Positions 1 to 10,855 of a stretch of 64,000 nt of DNA are shown here, piece after piece. The stretch is from Niabella sp. Its GTDB lineage: Bacteria > Bacteroidota > Bacteroidia > Chitinophagales > Chitinophagaceae. The translations under genes were made by a program, and so were the position numbers. A model generated the notes under the pieces. That model saw only the letters and a list, made by a program, of their open reading frames with translations. It was not told the DNA's origin and did not search any database. The number at the start of each line of letters is the position of its first letter. The first letter of the stretch is position 1. The DNA lies in NCBI GenBank assembly GCA_027493055.1, contig JAPUDO010000053.1, positions 1 to 64,000 of the forward strand. The letters are read 5' to 3'.

Positions 1-448
1 CTTCATCATATACACCACGGGGCCCCACCGGGTTTACATTGCCCCAGTATTCTTCTGTTTGAGGATGCACCAGGGGGTCGCCATATACTTCGCTTGTTGA
101 AGCAACCAGTATCCTTGCACCTTTTGCTTTGGCCAGTCCAAGACAGTTGTGCGTGCCCATAGCCCCTACTTTCAGGGTTTGTATGGGTATTTTCAGGTAA
201 TCGATAGGGCTGGCCGGGGAAGCGAAGTGGAGGATATAATCCAGGCTGCCGGGAATGTGAATGTATTTGGTAACATCATGATGATAAAACTCAAAATCCG
301 GATTCGGGAACAGGTGTTCCAGGTTTTTTAAATCGCCTGTAATAAGATTATCCATTCCTATTACATGGTATCCTTCTTTAATAAACCTGTCGCATAAATG
401 TGATCCCAAAAAGCCTGCGGCTCCCGTAATTAATACCCTTTTCTTCAT
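1..448 (-). CDS. UDP-glucuronate decarboxylase (UDP-xylose synthase), partial
   Basis: Short-chain (extended SDR) epimerase family enzyme that oxidises and decarboxylates UDP-glucuronate to UDP-xylose. The visible N-terminal 149 residues begin at ATG 446-448 with the NAD-binding glycine motif [10 protein letters not shown] and include the S-T-S-E-V-Y-G active-site stretch and the sequence [11 protein letters not shown], which is characteristic of this family; the Tyr of YxxxK is at 8-10 and its Lys lies beyond the left edge. It starts 3 bases after the UDP-glucose dehydrogenase stop, so the two are almost certainly co-transcribed and consecutive in UDP-glucose to UDP-glucuronate to UDP-xylose. 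The gene continues off the window. Confidence 0.9.
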   Translation of the reverse strand, partial: MKKRVLITGAAGFLGSHLCDRFIKEGYHVIGMDNLITGDLKNLEHLFPNPDFEFYHHDVTKYIHIPGSLDYILHFASPASPIDYLKIPIQTLKVGAMGTHNCLGLAKAKGARILVASTSEVYGDPLVHPQTEEYWGNVNPVGPRGVYDE

Positions 449-451
449 TTT

Positions 452-1774
452 TTATTTTTTACTGTTGATAGTTTTCCGACCGATGCTATTATAATGGAAT
501 CCTAACTCTTCCATTTTTTCAAGGTTGAAAACGTTTCTGCCATCGAATATTGTTTTTGATTTCAGATTCTTTACCATTCGCTCAAAATCAGGGTTTCTGA
601 ACTCGCTCCATTCTGTAACAATCAGTAAGGCATCGGCATTTTTAAGCGCTGAATAGGGGTCCTTTGCATAAGTAATCTTATTTCCGAGAAGGCTTTTTAC
701 ATTACCCATGGCTTCAGGATCAAATACCGTTACACTCGCGCCTGCATTCAACAATTCATTTATTAATTCAAGAGAAGGCGCATCACGGATATCGTCTGTT
801 TCAGGTTTAAACGCCAGTCCCCACATGGAAAACTTTTTGCCTTTGAGGTCGTTCTTATAGTATTTTTTGATCTTTTTGAACAAAACCGTTTTTTGGTTCT
901 TGTTCACCTTCATCACTGTATCCAGTAATTTAAAATCGTACTTGTTTTGTTTGGAAGTATGGTGCAACGCCAATACATCTTTAGGAAAACAGCTGCCACC
1001 GTAGCCAATACCCGGGAACAGGAACCGTTTACCAATACGGCTGTCGCTACCTATACCAATACGTACCAGGTCTACGTTTGCACCGGTAAGCTCACAAAGG
1101 TTGGCTACTTCATTCATATACGAGATACGCATAGCCAAATAAGAATTAGCAACATATTTGGTCATTTCAGAGCTGCGTTCATCCATAAAATAAATAGGAT
1201 TCCCCTGGCGCACAAAAGGCTGGTACAATTCGCTCATCATATCACGCGCCCTGTCTGAAGATGTTCCGATCACTACCCTGTCCGGCTTTAAAAAGTCATC
1301 AACGGCAATCCCTTCTCTCAAAAATTCAGGATTTGAAACAACATCGAACAGATCTTCCGATAAATTCTTACCTAATACCGCTGCTACCTTTTCGGCAGTA
1401 CCTACAGGAACAGTACTTTTGTTTACAATTACTTTATATGATGTGATGATCTTTGACAGGTCTTCCGCAACATTCAAAATGTATTTCAGGTCTGCAGAAC
1501 CGTCTTCACCCGGAGGTGTGGGCAGGGCCAGGAAAATGATATCGGATTTATCAATAGCCGTTTTCAGATCTGTAGAGAATAAAATTCTTTTCTCTTTTAT
1601 GTTCCGCTGTAAAAGCACATCAAGTCCGGGTTCATAAATAGGGCATTCTCCTTTTTTCAGCTTTGCAATTTTTTCTTTGTTTACGTCCACGCAGTGAACA
1701 ACGTTGCCTGTTTCAGCAAAACAGGTTCCTGTTACCAGCCCCACGTATCCCGTTCCAACAACAGCAATTTTCAT
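452..1774 (-). CDS. ugd: UDP-glucose 6-dehydrogenase
   Basis: Cytosolic NAD-dependent enzyme making UDP-glucuronate from UDP-glucose for capsule or LPS sugars. The 440-residue length is normal. The N-terminal Rossmann motif VVGTGYVGLVTG is at residues 5-16, the substrate segment NPEFLREG at 148-155, and the catalytic cysteine is Cys262 in GYGGSCFPKD. The C-terminal UDP-binding domain contains WGLAFKPETDDIRDAPS. The next gene downstream encodes the decarboxylase that would use its product. A terminator-like hairpin separates it from rfbA upstream, so it may have its own promoter in the AT-rich stretch 1775-1830. Confidence 0.96.
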   Translation of the reverse strand: MKIAVVGTGYVGLVTGTCFAETGNVVHCVDVNKEKIAKLKKGECPIYEPGLDVLLQRNIKEKRILFSTDLKTAIDKSDIIFLALPTPPGEDGSADLKYILNVAEDLSKIITSYKVIVNKSTVPVGTAEKVAAVLGKNLSEDLFDVVSNPEFLREGIAVDDFLKPDRVVIGTSSDRARDMMSELYQPFVRQGNPIYFMDERSSEMTKYVANSYLAMRISYMNEVANLCELTGANVDLVRIGIGSDSRIGKRFLFPGIGYGGSCFPKDVLALHHTSKQNKYDFKLLDTVMKVNKNQKTVLFKKIKKYYKNDLKGKKFSMWGLAFKPETDDIRDAPSLELINELLNAGASVTVFDPEAMGNVKSLLGNKITYAKDPYSALKNADALLIVTEWSEFRNPDFERMVKNLKSKTIFDGRNVFNLEKMEELGFHYNSIGRKTINSKK

Positions 1775-1831
1775 AATGTGTTTTAGTTTTATATTTTAAA
1801 GATGTTTTACATTTTAAGATTTAATAAAAGT

Positions 1832-1872
1832 AAAAAAAGAGCCGCTTTCGGCAAGCGAAACGAACTCTTTTC
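1832..1872 (-). terminator. Probable terminator after rfbA
   Basis: Read on the minus strand, an A-rich arm ending AAAGAG is followed by an imperfect hairpin built on CGCTT/AAGCG, then CTCTTTTTTT. It lies 8 to 47 bases after the rfbA stop and before ugd, which is where an intrinsic terminator for rfbA would sit. The lower stem contains mismatches. Confidence 0.5.
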
Positions 1873-1878
1873 AATTCA

Positions 1879-2733
1879 TTACAGCTTTTTCAAATATGCT
1901 CCGTAACCGCTTTTAATCAGCTCATCGGCCAATACATCTAACTGCGCTCTTGTAATAAATCCATTACGCCAGGCAATTTCTTCAATACAGCCAATTTTGG
2001 TACCTTGTCTTTTTTCTATTACCCGCACAAACTCTGATGCATCTGTAAGAGAATCGAAAGTTCCAGTATCAAGCCAGGCCGTACCCCTGTCTAAAACGGA
2101 AACGTGCAGCCTGCCTTCTTTTAAATAGATTTTGTTAACATCTGTGATTTCATATTCCCCACGCGCAGAAGGCTCCAGTTGCTTTGCAATATCTACTACA
2201 GAATTATCGTAAAAGTATAATCCTGGTACAGCATAACTGGATTTAGGCTGTTGGGGTTTTTCTTCAATCGAAAGGGCCTTCATTTCGTTATCAAACTCAA
2301 CCACACCATATCTTTCCGGATCGCTCACCCGGTAAGCAAATACATATCCGCCTTCAATATCCGCCAGCTTTTTCAGCTGGGAACCTAAACCTGTTCCATA
2401 AAATATATTATCCCCCAAAACCAGGGCTACTTTATCGTTCCCTATAAATTCAGCGCCAATTACAAAAGCCTGGGCAAGTCCGTTAGGCACTTCCTGCACC
2501 GCGTATTCAAACCGGCATCCTACATTGGAGCCATCGCCTAATAATCTTTTAAATCCTGCGCTATCTTCCGGAGTAGTTATAATCAGCACTTCGTTTATAC
2601 CAGCCATCATCAATACAGATAGCGGATAATAAATCATAGGCTTGTCATAAATAGGCATCAATTGCTTGCTTATTGCCTTTGTTATGGGATAGAGCCTTGT
2701 ACCGGAGCCGCCTGCGAGAATTATTCCTTTCAT
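1879..2733 (-). CDS. rfbA: Glucose-1-phosphate thymidylyltransferase
   Basis: Catalyses dTTP + glucose-1-phosphate to dTDP-glucose, the first step of dTDP-rhamnose and related 6-deoxysugar routes. The 284-residue protein shows the nucleotidyltransferase signature GGSGTRLYP at residues 8-16, the following [16 protein letters not shown], the VLGDNIFYG segment near residue 105, and the EEKPQQPKS segment near residue 157. The partner enzyme rfbB lies upstream on the same strand, separated by a small four-helix-bundle gene. rfbC and rfbD are not seen in the window and may lie beyond the left edge. Confidence 0.96.
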   Translation of the reverse strand: MKGIILAGGSGTRLYPITKAISKQLMPIYDKPMIYYPLSVLMMAGINEVLIITTPEDSAGFKRLLGDGSNVGCRFEYAVQEVPNGLAQAFVIGAEFIGNDKVALVLGDNIFYGTGLGSQLKKLADIEGGYVFAYRVSDPERYGVVEFDNEMKALSIEEKPQQPKSSYAVPGLYFYDNSVVDIAKQLEPSARGEYEITDVNKIYLKEGRLHVSVLDRGTAWLDTGTFDSLTDASEFVRVIEKRQGTKIGCIEEIAWRNGFITRAQLDVLADELIKSGYGAYLKKL

Positions 2734-2735
2734 TG

Positions 2736-2775
2736 TTTTAGACGTTAGATGATAGACATTAGATGTTAGACAATA
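2736..2775. repeat. Short degenerate GACGTTAGA/GATGTTAGA repeats
   Basis: Between rfbA and the four-helix-bundle gene, the plus strand carries several close variants of the nonamer (ttagacgttagatg, agacattagatg, ttagacaatag). The inverted form (gtctaacgtctaaaatctaacgtcc) occurs on the other side of that small gene at 3247-3271. Such intergenic runs are common in Bacteroidota; no function is evident. Confidence 0.6.
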
Positions 2776-2794
2776 GATTAACTAAAAATATTGA

Positions 2795-3154
2795 TTACAG
2801 ATTACTTAAAAGCGTTTGCTGTAAACCCCGATTCATTTTTTGAATTTCATCAAGTTGGTGCAGTAAATCTTCAGCTTTTTCCTCTTTTAGCAATGCTATC
2901 CTGTTGGCAATTACGATATGTGTTTGCAACTCATAAGAAGATCCATTAGCAATCCCTAAAAAATGCAAAAACTCTTTATCTGAATTACGCCCAGCCCCTT
3001 CCGATATGTTTGCGGCAACAGAAACTGCAGAACGCTTCATTTGTGTGTTCAGCCCAAATAATTCATCTTTAGGAAAATTTACAGTAGCTCTATATACATC
3101 CACACAAACATCAATTGCTTTTTGCCAAATTTTTAATTCTTTGAAGTTATGCAT
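2795..3154 (-). CDS. Four-helix bundle protein (23S rRNA intervening-sequence protein family)
   Basis: A 119-residue, all-helical small protein. The start KELKIWQKAIDVCVDVYRAT, the central GLNTQMKRSAVSVAANISEG and the following LHFLGIANGSSYELQTH are the recognisable signature of the family first found in 23S rRNA intervening sequences. Its biochemical role is unknown. It sits between rfbB and rfbA, 61 bases before rfbA, in an otherwise functional nucleotide-sugar operon, and is flanked by inverted TTAGACGT-type repeats; members are often found as stray genes among polysaccharide genes. It may be a passenger rather than part of the pathway. Confidence 0.9.
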   Translation of the reverse strand: MHNFKELKIWQKAIDVCVDVYRATVNFPKDELFGLNTQMKRSAVSVAANISEGAGRNSDKEFLHFLGIANGSSYELQTHIVIANRIALLKEEKAEDLLHQLDEIQKMNRGLQQTLLSNL

Positions 3155-3263
3155 TTGTCTTTTTTTTGATTAATAATTTATGAATATACGCTTACATGCA
3201 GATTTTCGAATTCTACAACGAAATCTATACTATCCAATAATACAAGCGTCTAACGTCTAAAAT

Positions 3264-4346
3264 CTAACGTCCTTCCTCATACTGCTTCTCATAGTACTTC
3301 TGATAATCGCCGCTGGTTACATTTTTAAGCCATTCCTGGTTACTCAGAAACCAATCAATAGTTTTGGATAAGCCTTCTTCAAAAGTTACCGAAGGAGCCC
3401 ATCCTAATTCTTTGTTGATCTTGGTTGCATCAATAGCATATCTTAAATCATGTCCCGGGCGGTCTTTTACATAAGTGATCAATTGCTCACTGGTGCCCGG
3501 CTCCCGGCCTAACTTTTCATCCATCTGCCTACAAAGCAATTTCACCAGGTCTATATTTTTCCACTCGTTGAAGCCTCCTACGTTATACTTTTCAGCATTT
3601 TTTCCCTCATGAAAAACAAGGTCAATAGCATGTGCATGATCAATCACATATAGCCAGTCACGGGTATATTTTCCATCGCCATAAACCGGCAGCGGCTTAT
3701 TATTGATGATATTGTGGATCATCAGTGGAATCAGTTTCTCGGGGAAATGATTAGGCCCGTAGTTATTTGAGCAATTGGTTAAAACCACAGGCAATCCATA
3801 TGTATCTGCGTAAGCATAAACAAAATGATCTGATGAAGCTTTGGACGCTGAATAGGGCGAATGAGGATCGTAAGCAGTTTCTTCTGTGAAAAACCCTGTA
3901 TCTCCTAAAGCACCATAAACCTCATCTGTAGATACATGATGAAATCTGGCCCCCTCCCAACCTCCCCCGGAAGGATGAGGAGTGTTAAGCCATAGTTCTT
4001 TGGCCGCATTTAAAAGATTTACCGTGCCAATTACATTGGTATAAACAAAATCGAGAGGTGAGGTAATCGATCTGTCTACATGGCTTTCGGCAGCAAGGTG
4101 GATCACACCGTCCGGCTGGTGTTTTGCGAAAACGGCTTTCACAGCATCTGCATCTACAATATTTACCTTTTCAAAAACATAATTAGACCTGCCTTCTATA
4201 TCCTTCAAATTTTCCAGGTTCCCCGCATATGTAAGCGCATCGAGGTTGATGATCTTATAATCAGGATATTTATTTACAAATAAGCGTACAACATGGGAGC
4301 CTATAAAACCCGCTCCGCCGGTAATAAGAATGGTTCTGTCAGACAT
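3264..4346 (-). CDS. rfbB: dTDP-glucose 4,6-dehydratase
   Basis: NAD-dependent extended SDR that converts dTDP-glucose to dTDP-4-keto-6-deoxyglucose. Start chosen at ATG 4346, giving MSDRTILITGGAGFIGSHVV and 360 residues, the usual length; the reading frame stays open to 4532, but those 62 extra residues have no family counterpart and overlap the promoter region. Active-site motifs are visible: HLAAESHVDRS, STDEVYG, and YSASKASSDH containing the YxxxK pair. It heads the minus-strand sugar operon with the four-helix-bundle gene and rfbA downstream. Confidence 0.96.
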   Translation of the reverse strand: MSDRTILITGGAGFIGSHVVRLFVNKYPDYKIINLDALTYAGNLENLKDIEGRSNYVFEKVNIVDADAVKAVFAKHQPDGVIHLAAESHVDRSITSPLDFVYTNVIGTVNLLNAAKELWLNTPHPSGGGWEGARFHHVSTDEVYGALGDTGFFTEETAYDPHSPYSASKASSDHFVYAYADTYGLPVVLTNCSNNYGPNHFPEKLIPLMIHNIINNKPLPVYGDGKYTRDWLYVIDHAHAIDLVFHEGKNAEKYNVGGFNEWKNIDLVKLLCRQMDEKLGREPGTSEQLITYVKDRPGHDLRYAIDATKINKELGWAPSVTFEEGLSKTIDWFLSNQEWLKNVTSGDYQKYYEKQYEEGR

Positions 4347-4382
4347 AAGATTAAAAAAATTCAATTGAAATATAACAGTTTG

Positions 4383-4390
4383 CAAATATA
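4383..4390 (-). promoter_or_regulatory. Putative Bacteroidota -7 element for rfbB
   Basis: On the minus strand the sequence TATATTTG matches the TAnnTTTG -7 consensus of the Bacteroidota housekeeping sigma factor and lies 36 bases upstream of the rfbB ATG. The -33 TTTG is not clear. Confidence 0.4.
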
Positions 4391-4559
4391 GCTGTATGAT
4401 ATGATAAATTAATATCTCATGTTCTATAGCTAAGCTCTCAAAATATTTATATCCTTTTTCATCTATACTAATTTGGGAATGAATACTTTTATATCGGCCA
4501 AACATACATGAACCAGCCGGGGCCGCCAGCAAAGTATCCGGCTAAAAAATAATATATAA

Positions 4560-5720
4560 ATGAAAGTCCGCTATCAATCGCTAGATATATTCAGAGGCGC
4601 TACCGTATGTCTCATGATATTGGTGAATAACCCGGGAAGCTGGGCGCATATTTATCCGCCATTAAAGCATGCGCCCTGGCATGGTCTTACCCCTACCGAC
4701 CTGGTTTTTCCGTTTTTTCTTTTTGCTGTTGGAAATGCCATGGCCTTTGTAATGCCCCGGCTAAAAGAGCAGGGTGACGGGGCATTCTGGAGAAAAGTAT
4801 TGAAAAGAACTGTTCTTATTTTTGGTATCGGCCTTTTCATAAACTGGTATCCTTTTGTACGCTGGAACGAAAACAGCCTTGAACTTATTGGCTGGGTAAA
4901 CCAGCACGACAGCCAAAAAGGGGTGCGTATCTTCGGGGTATTGCAACGTATAGCCATTTGCTATTTCTTTGCATCGGTTATAGTGTACTATTTAAAGCCC
5001 AAAGCGGCTTATTTCACCGCTCTTTTACTGCTTCTGCTGTATTGGATCATTTGTATATTGGGAAACTCTGCCGACCCGTATAGTATAGAAGGCTGGATTG
5101 GAACGGGAATAGATAAAGCGATCCTGCATATTCCGCACATGTATAAAGGTGAAGGCGTTCCCTTTGACCCAGAGGGAATACTAAGTACTCTTCCAGCTAT
5201 TGTTGAAGTGATTTTTGGGTATTTTGTGGGAACATATATTAAAAATAACGCTTCAGCTTCTGAACCTAACGCCATTTACAAAACGCTTACGGGATTATTT
5301 ATTGCCGGGGTTGCATTGCTCATAGCCGGCTTTTGCTGGGATATGGTATTTCCTATCAACAAGAAAATATGGACCAGCTCTTACACAGTTTATACAGTAG
5401 GACTGGCTATCATTACTTTAAGCACAATGATCTATTTTATAGAAGTAAAAGGCTATAAGGGCTTTCCCACCCGTTTTTTTGAGGTATTTGGGAAAAATCC
5501 GTTGTTTATCTTTGCCTTAAGCGCTTTTCTTCCTAAAACAGCAACGCTTTTTAAATCAAAAGACGGAACTACTTTCTGGAATTTTCTGTATAAAAAGATC
5601 TTTATTCATATCCCCGGCGATCCCCAAACCGGCTCACTGATTTATGCTCTTTGCATTATTGTATTTATGTGGGCCATTTGCTGGTGGCTGGATAAAAAGA
5701 AAATTTATATTAAGGTTTAA
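4560..5720 (+). CDS. HGSNAT-like (DUF5009/DUF1624) membrane acyltransferase
   Basis: Integral inner-membrane protein of 386 residues with about ten hydrophobic segments. The opening RYQSLDIFRGATVCLMILVN, the PWHGLTPTDLVFPFFLF stretch and conserved HAPW are typical of bacterial relatives of heparan-alpha-glucosaminide N-acetyltransferase, which move an acetyl group from cytoplasmic acetyl-CoA onto a sugar amine across the membrane. The bacterial substrate is not known; glycans are likely. It is divergent from rfbB and followed 80 bases later by a ketosynthase, with no obvious pathway link. Confidence 0.85.
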   Translation: MKVRYQSLDIFRGATVCLMILVNNPGSWAHIYPPLKHAPWHGLTPTDLVFPFFLFAVGNAMAFVMPRLKEQGDGAFWRKVLKRTVLIFGIGLFINWYPFVRWNENSLELIGWVNQHDSQKGVRIFGVLQRIAICYFFASVIVYYLKPKAAYFTALLLLLLYWIICILGNSADPYSIEGWIGTGIDKAILHIPHMYKGEGVPFDPEGILSTLPAIVEVIFGYFVGTYIKNNASASEPNAIYKTLTGLFIAGVALLIAGFCWDMVFPINKKIWTSSYTVYTVGLAIITLSTMIYFIEVKGYKGFPTRFFEVFGKNPLFIFALSAFLPKTATLFKSKDGTTFWNFLYKKIFIHIPGDPQTGSLIYALCIIVFMWAICWWLDKKKIYIKV

Positions 5721-5763
5721 GGGGCGATGGATCTATGGTTCATAGTTGGCGTAAAGACCCTGC

Positions 5764-5795
5764 TTTCAACTTCGTACTAAAATAATATACATTTG
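5764..5795 (+). promoter_or_regulatory. Putative promoter for the ketosynthase/ACP pair
   Basis: TACATTTG at 5788-5795 fits the TAnnTTTG -7 consensus, with TTTC at 5764-5767 twenty bases upstream in the -33 position. The ATG of the ketosynthase is only 5 bases downstream, so a transcript from here would be nearly leaderless. Weak -33 match. Confidence 0.35.
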
Positions 5796-5800
5796 TATTT

Positions 5801-7018
5801 ATGAACAGAGTGGTGATTACAGGTATGGGCATTTACTCCTGCATTGGTAAAAACTTACAGGAAGTAACTGAATCGCTCAAAGCGGGTAAATCTGGTATTA
5901 TTTTCGACCCGGTACGGAAAGAATTTGGGTACCGGTCTGCGCTCACCGGTTGGGTAGAAAGGCCTTCCTTAAAAGGTTTGCTCGACAGGCGATCACGCAT
6001 TATGCTGTCGGAAGAGGGCGAATACGCCTATATGGCAACGGTGGAAGCATTAAAAAATGCCGGTATTGATGAAAATTATATTGCGGAAGTGCAGCCTGGT
6101 ATTTTGTATGGTAATGACAGCTCTGCCAAGGCAGTTATTGAATCAACAGACCTGATCCGTGAAAAAAAAGACACCATGCTGGTAGGTTCGGCGGCGGTGT
6201 TCCAAACGCTTAACTCAACTGTAACCATGAACCTGTCCACTATTTTTAAGCTTAAGGGCATTAATCTTACAGTGAGCGCTGCCTGTGCAAGCGGATCCCA
6301 TGCCATTGGATTAGCTTACGTGCTTATTAAAATGGGCTTGCAAGATTGTATCATTGCCGGGGGGGCGCAGGAAATCAACCACCTTTCAATGGGAACTTTT
6401 GATGCGTTGGGCGCTTTTTCGGTAAAGGAAGACATGCCTGAAAAAGCCAGCAGGCCATTTGATAAGGACCGCGACGGACTGATACCCAGCGGAGGCGCGG
6501 CTACAGTGGTTATAGAAAGCCTGGAAAGCGCGCAAAAGCGCGGCGCTAATATTATAGGGGAAATTATAGGGTATGGATTTTCCTCAAACGGAGAGCATAT
6601 CAGCAATCCTACTGTTGCGGGGCCGGCCAAATCTTTAAAAATGGCGCTGGATGATGCTAAACTGCAACCCGGTGAGATTGATTATATCAATGCGCATGCT
6701 ACTAGTACCCCGGCTGGCGATGCAAGTGAGGCACAGGCTATCCACGAAGTATTTGGAGGTTGCCGCACACCTGTAAGCTCTACCAAATCAATGACCGGGC
6801 ACGAGTGCTGGATGGCTGGTGCAAGCGAAGTGGTGTACTCCTCCCTCATGATGCAGCATAACTTCATAGCACCTAACATTAATTTTGACAATCCTGATGA
6901 GGAAACCCAACACCTCAATATCATAAAAAATACCACAGAAAAAAATATAAACGTATTTTTGTCCAATTCTTTTGGGTTTGGGGGAACCAATTCTACCCTG
7001 ATCGTCAAAAAGTGGTAA
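5801..7018 (+). CDS. Beta-ketoacyl-ACP synthase (FabF-like, aryl-polyene/flexirubin type)
   Basis: Condensing enzyme that elongates acyl-ACP with malonyl-ACP. The 405 residues contain an intact thiolase-fold active site: Cys162 in AACASGSH, His299 in NAHATSTPAGD, Lys329 and His334 in KSMTGHECWMAGASE, and a C-terminal SFGFGGTNSTL loop. The wording around His334 resembles pigment-cluster ketosynthases more than housekeeping FabF (judged from memory). The ACP gene begins 2 bases after its stop, so the pair is translationally coupled. The dar genes 19 kb away suggest a role in the flexirubin polyene acid, but primary fatty acid synthesis is not excluded. Confidence 0.88.
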   Translation: MNRVVITGMGIYSCIGKNLQEVTESLKAGKSGIIFDPVRKEFGYRSALTGWVERPSLKGLLDRRSRIMLSEEGEYAYMATVEALKNAGIDENYIAEVQPGILYGNDSSAKAVIESTDLIREKKDTMLVGSAAVFQTLNSTVTMNLSTIFKLKGINLTVSAACASGSHAIGLAYVLIKMGLQDCIIAGGAQEINHLSMGTFDALGAFSVKEDMPEKASRPFDKDRDGLIPSGGAATVVIESLESAQKRGANIIGEIIGYGFSSNGEHISNPTVAGPAKSLKMALDDAKLQPGEIDYINAHATSTPAGDASEAQAIHEVFGGCRTPVSSTKSMTGHECWMAGASEVVYSSLMMQHNFIAPNINFDNPDEETQHLNIIKNTTEKNINVFLSNSFGFGGTNSTLIVKKW

Positions 7019-7020
7019 AT

Positions 7021-7281
7021 ATGGAAATGCAGGAAATTATTGAAAAAACCAACTCGTTTTTAGTAGAAGAATTTGAAGCAGAAGCTTCTTTAATTAATCC
7101 GGAGGCGAGCCTTAAAGAGGTATTAGACCTCGATAGCCTTGATTACATCGACCTTGTAGTAGCGCTCGAAAGCAATTTTCATTTCAAAGTACAGCCCGGC
7201 GACTTCCTGCCATTGGTAACTTTCGGGGATTTTTATAACTATATACAGGCGCAGATACAAAAGAAAGAAACCGTTTCTTAA
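7021..7281 (+). CDS. Acyl carrier protein
   Basis: Small acidic carrier of 86 residues from ATG 7021 (a GTG at 7012 inside the ketosynthase gene would add three residues). The phosphopantetheine attachment motif is LDLDSLDYIDL with Ser39 as the expected site, preceded by an acidic first helix and followed by a helix ending NFHFKVQPGDF. It is paired directly with the upstream ketosynthase, as carrier and condensing enzyme are in aryl-polyene/flexirubin clusters. Divergent from housekeeping AcpP in its longer N-terminus and hydrophobic C-terminal half. A hairpin just after the stop (7281-7306) lacks a T-tract. Confidence 0.9.
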   Translation: MEMQEIIEKTNSFLVEEFEAEASLINPEASLKEVLDLDSLDYIDLVVALESNFHFKVQPGDFLPLVTFGDFYNYIQAQIQKKETVS

Positions 7282-7372
7282 GGGGTTCAAGATTTTGAAC
7301 CCTTGGTCTCTTCTTGAAAACACCTGCTGACAAATAACAATATTTATATAATACTTCACATATCTCGCGCAG

Positions 7373-7690
7373 GCCTCCGGCCTGTGTGTTGAGGTTACTT
7401 AGTTAAGATTGATTGATTCGTAAAAAGAGCAGGTTTCTGGAACAATCAAGTAACGGGTATGTCCATGCCTGGAGATTACTACTATTTGAAACCTGAAAAT
7501 ATGTTTTAATCAAGCCTGAAAGGCTAATATTATTATAAAAAAAGCATATACACCGATTAGAATCCCGAAGGGATGGCATAATATCCTGTGTCACCCCTTC
7601 GGGGTTCTCGTCCAAAATCCAAACGATTTTTCTATAATAATAACATCTCTTCGAGATTTTTCTAAGGTTTCGGACACTTAAGGCTTGGAG
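7373..7690. repeat. Cluster of short palindromes in a 640-base gene-free stretch
   Basis: The gap 7282-7922 between the ACP and katG has no convincing gene. It holds a string of short inverted repeats: caggcctccggcctg (7370s), agcctgaaaggct (7515-7527), atcccgaagggat (7562-7574), ccccttcgggg (7594-7604), and tctcttcgaga (7646-7656). These resemble dispersed palindromic (BIME-like) elements seen between Bacteroidota genes. An open frame across 7403-7759 on the minus strand is a by-product of them. Confidence 0.6.
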
Positions 7691-7829
7691 ACCTAAACAA
7701 GAGGAGATGAGGCGAAAAGCCATCAACAGCAGATATTGTATCTGCAATATTAAAACCACTTATTTCTTCCTATAACTATAAACTATTATTGTATAGAATT
7801 AATCAATTTTATTTATAGCTCCGATGTCA

Positions 7830-7837
7830 TAAGTTTG
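7830..7837 (+). promoter_or_regulatory. Putative -7 element for katG
   Basis: TAAGTTTG matches the TAnnTTTG consensus, 85 bases before the katG ATG, with a T-rich TTTT at 7807-7810 nineteen bases upstream where a -33 TTTG would be. No peroxide-regulator site could be recognised. Confidence 0.4.
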
Positions 7838-7895
7838 TCAGTGAAAATTATCCGCTGACGGAAGTAAAACCATGCACTCCCCTATCAGCTAATGA

Positions 7896-10193
<2,298 letters not shown>

Positions 10194-10216
10194 AATTTAT
10201 CCTGCAGTAAAAAGAA

Positions 10217-10251
10217 AGGGTGGCTCAAAGCGGGCCACTCTTTTTATTTTT
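10217..10251 (+). terminator. Intrinsic terminator of katG
   Basis: A 10-pair stem (AGGGTGGCTC at 10217-10226, GGGCCACTCT at 10232-10241, two wobble pairs) with a 5-base loop is followed by TTTTATTTTTT, 24 bases after the katG stop. Confidence 0.85.
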
Positions 10252-10531
10252 TATACCAGTTAGGTATCAGAAATATCTTAAATGAGTGTCAGGCTGAAGC
10301 CCAAATAAAACCGTTGAACTCATGTTCCTTAAAATGACAAATATACTTTTTCCACGCTTTTTGCTTGCCCAAAAAGGTGGAGCCTAAAAGGGCAGCCGGA
10401 AATTGTTGCGGGCTATTTCCGGCGGGAATTACTATCATCGGCCTGCTTGGCAAATCATCTGTGAATACCCGCCTGAACGGACGGGCAGGTTTACTTACGC
10501 CTGATTTTGTTTTCCGCGTTTTGAGATGGCC

Positions 10532-10677
10532 TTGAAAAAATGGCGTTAAGAAAATAATCTTGTAAGCCGTTAAGAAGCCGCCACTGTTTGAGCCTGCGGT
10601 GTCTAAGTGATCATTAGAATCTGCGGAGCGAGTTTGGCGGGTTTAGGTTTACAAGATTATTTTTAGCCGATTTTTTC
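10532..10677. repeat. Large imperfect inverted repeat in gene-free DNA
   Basis: In the 660-base gap 10194-10855, the segment near 10532-10585 (core aataatcttgtaa) is mirrored by the segment near 10637-10677 (core ttacaagattatt). The arms match over about 45-50 bases with small gaps and enclose about 50 bases. The same gap holds ccggaaat/atttccgg near 10397-10423. No open reading frame with recognisable content exists here. The arrangement resembles a dispersed non-coding element of Bacteroidota genomes that I recall only loosely. Confidence 0.55.
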
Positions 10678-10696
10678 ACAGCCTTGAATTTTTGCT

Positions 10697-10722
10697 CCAC
10701 TTTTGTTTCAAGACAAAAGTGG
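10697..10722. repeat. Perfect 10-bp hairpin
   Basis: ccacttttgt (10697-10706) and acaaaagtgg (10713-10722) form a perfect stem around the loop ttcaag, directly next to the larger inverted repeat. There is no T-tract, so it is not an obvious terminator. Confidence 0.7.
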
Positions 10723-10855
10723 AAAGAATTTAAATTGTAAATACTTGATCAATTATATTTCTTATCATTAGCAACCCATTGCCCAAGGCTTTGTCAAGCC
10801 CTCCAAAGAAGTCCCTTGGATAGGGATACAGGGAATTTCTAATGCCTAAATGGTG

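Noticed and set aside
4347..4532. Extended N-terminus of rfbB
   Set aside because: Open upstream in frame but without family similarity and containing the likely promoter; ATG 4346 gives the normal start.
7403..7759. 118-codon open frame on the minus strand
   Set aside because: It runs through the palindrome cluster, has no protein-like pattern, and the hydrophobic and basic runs come from the repeats.
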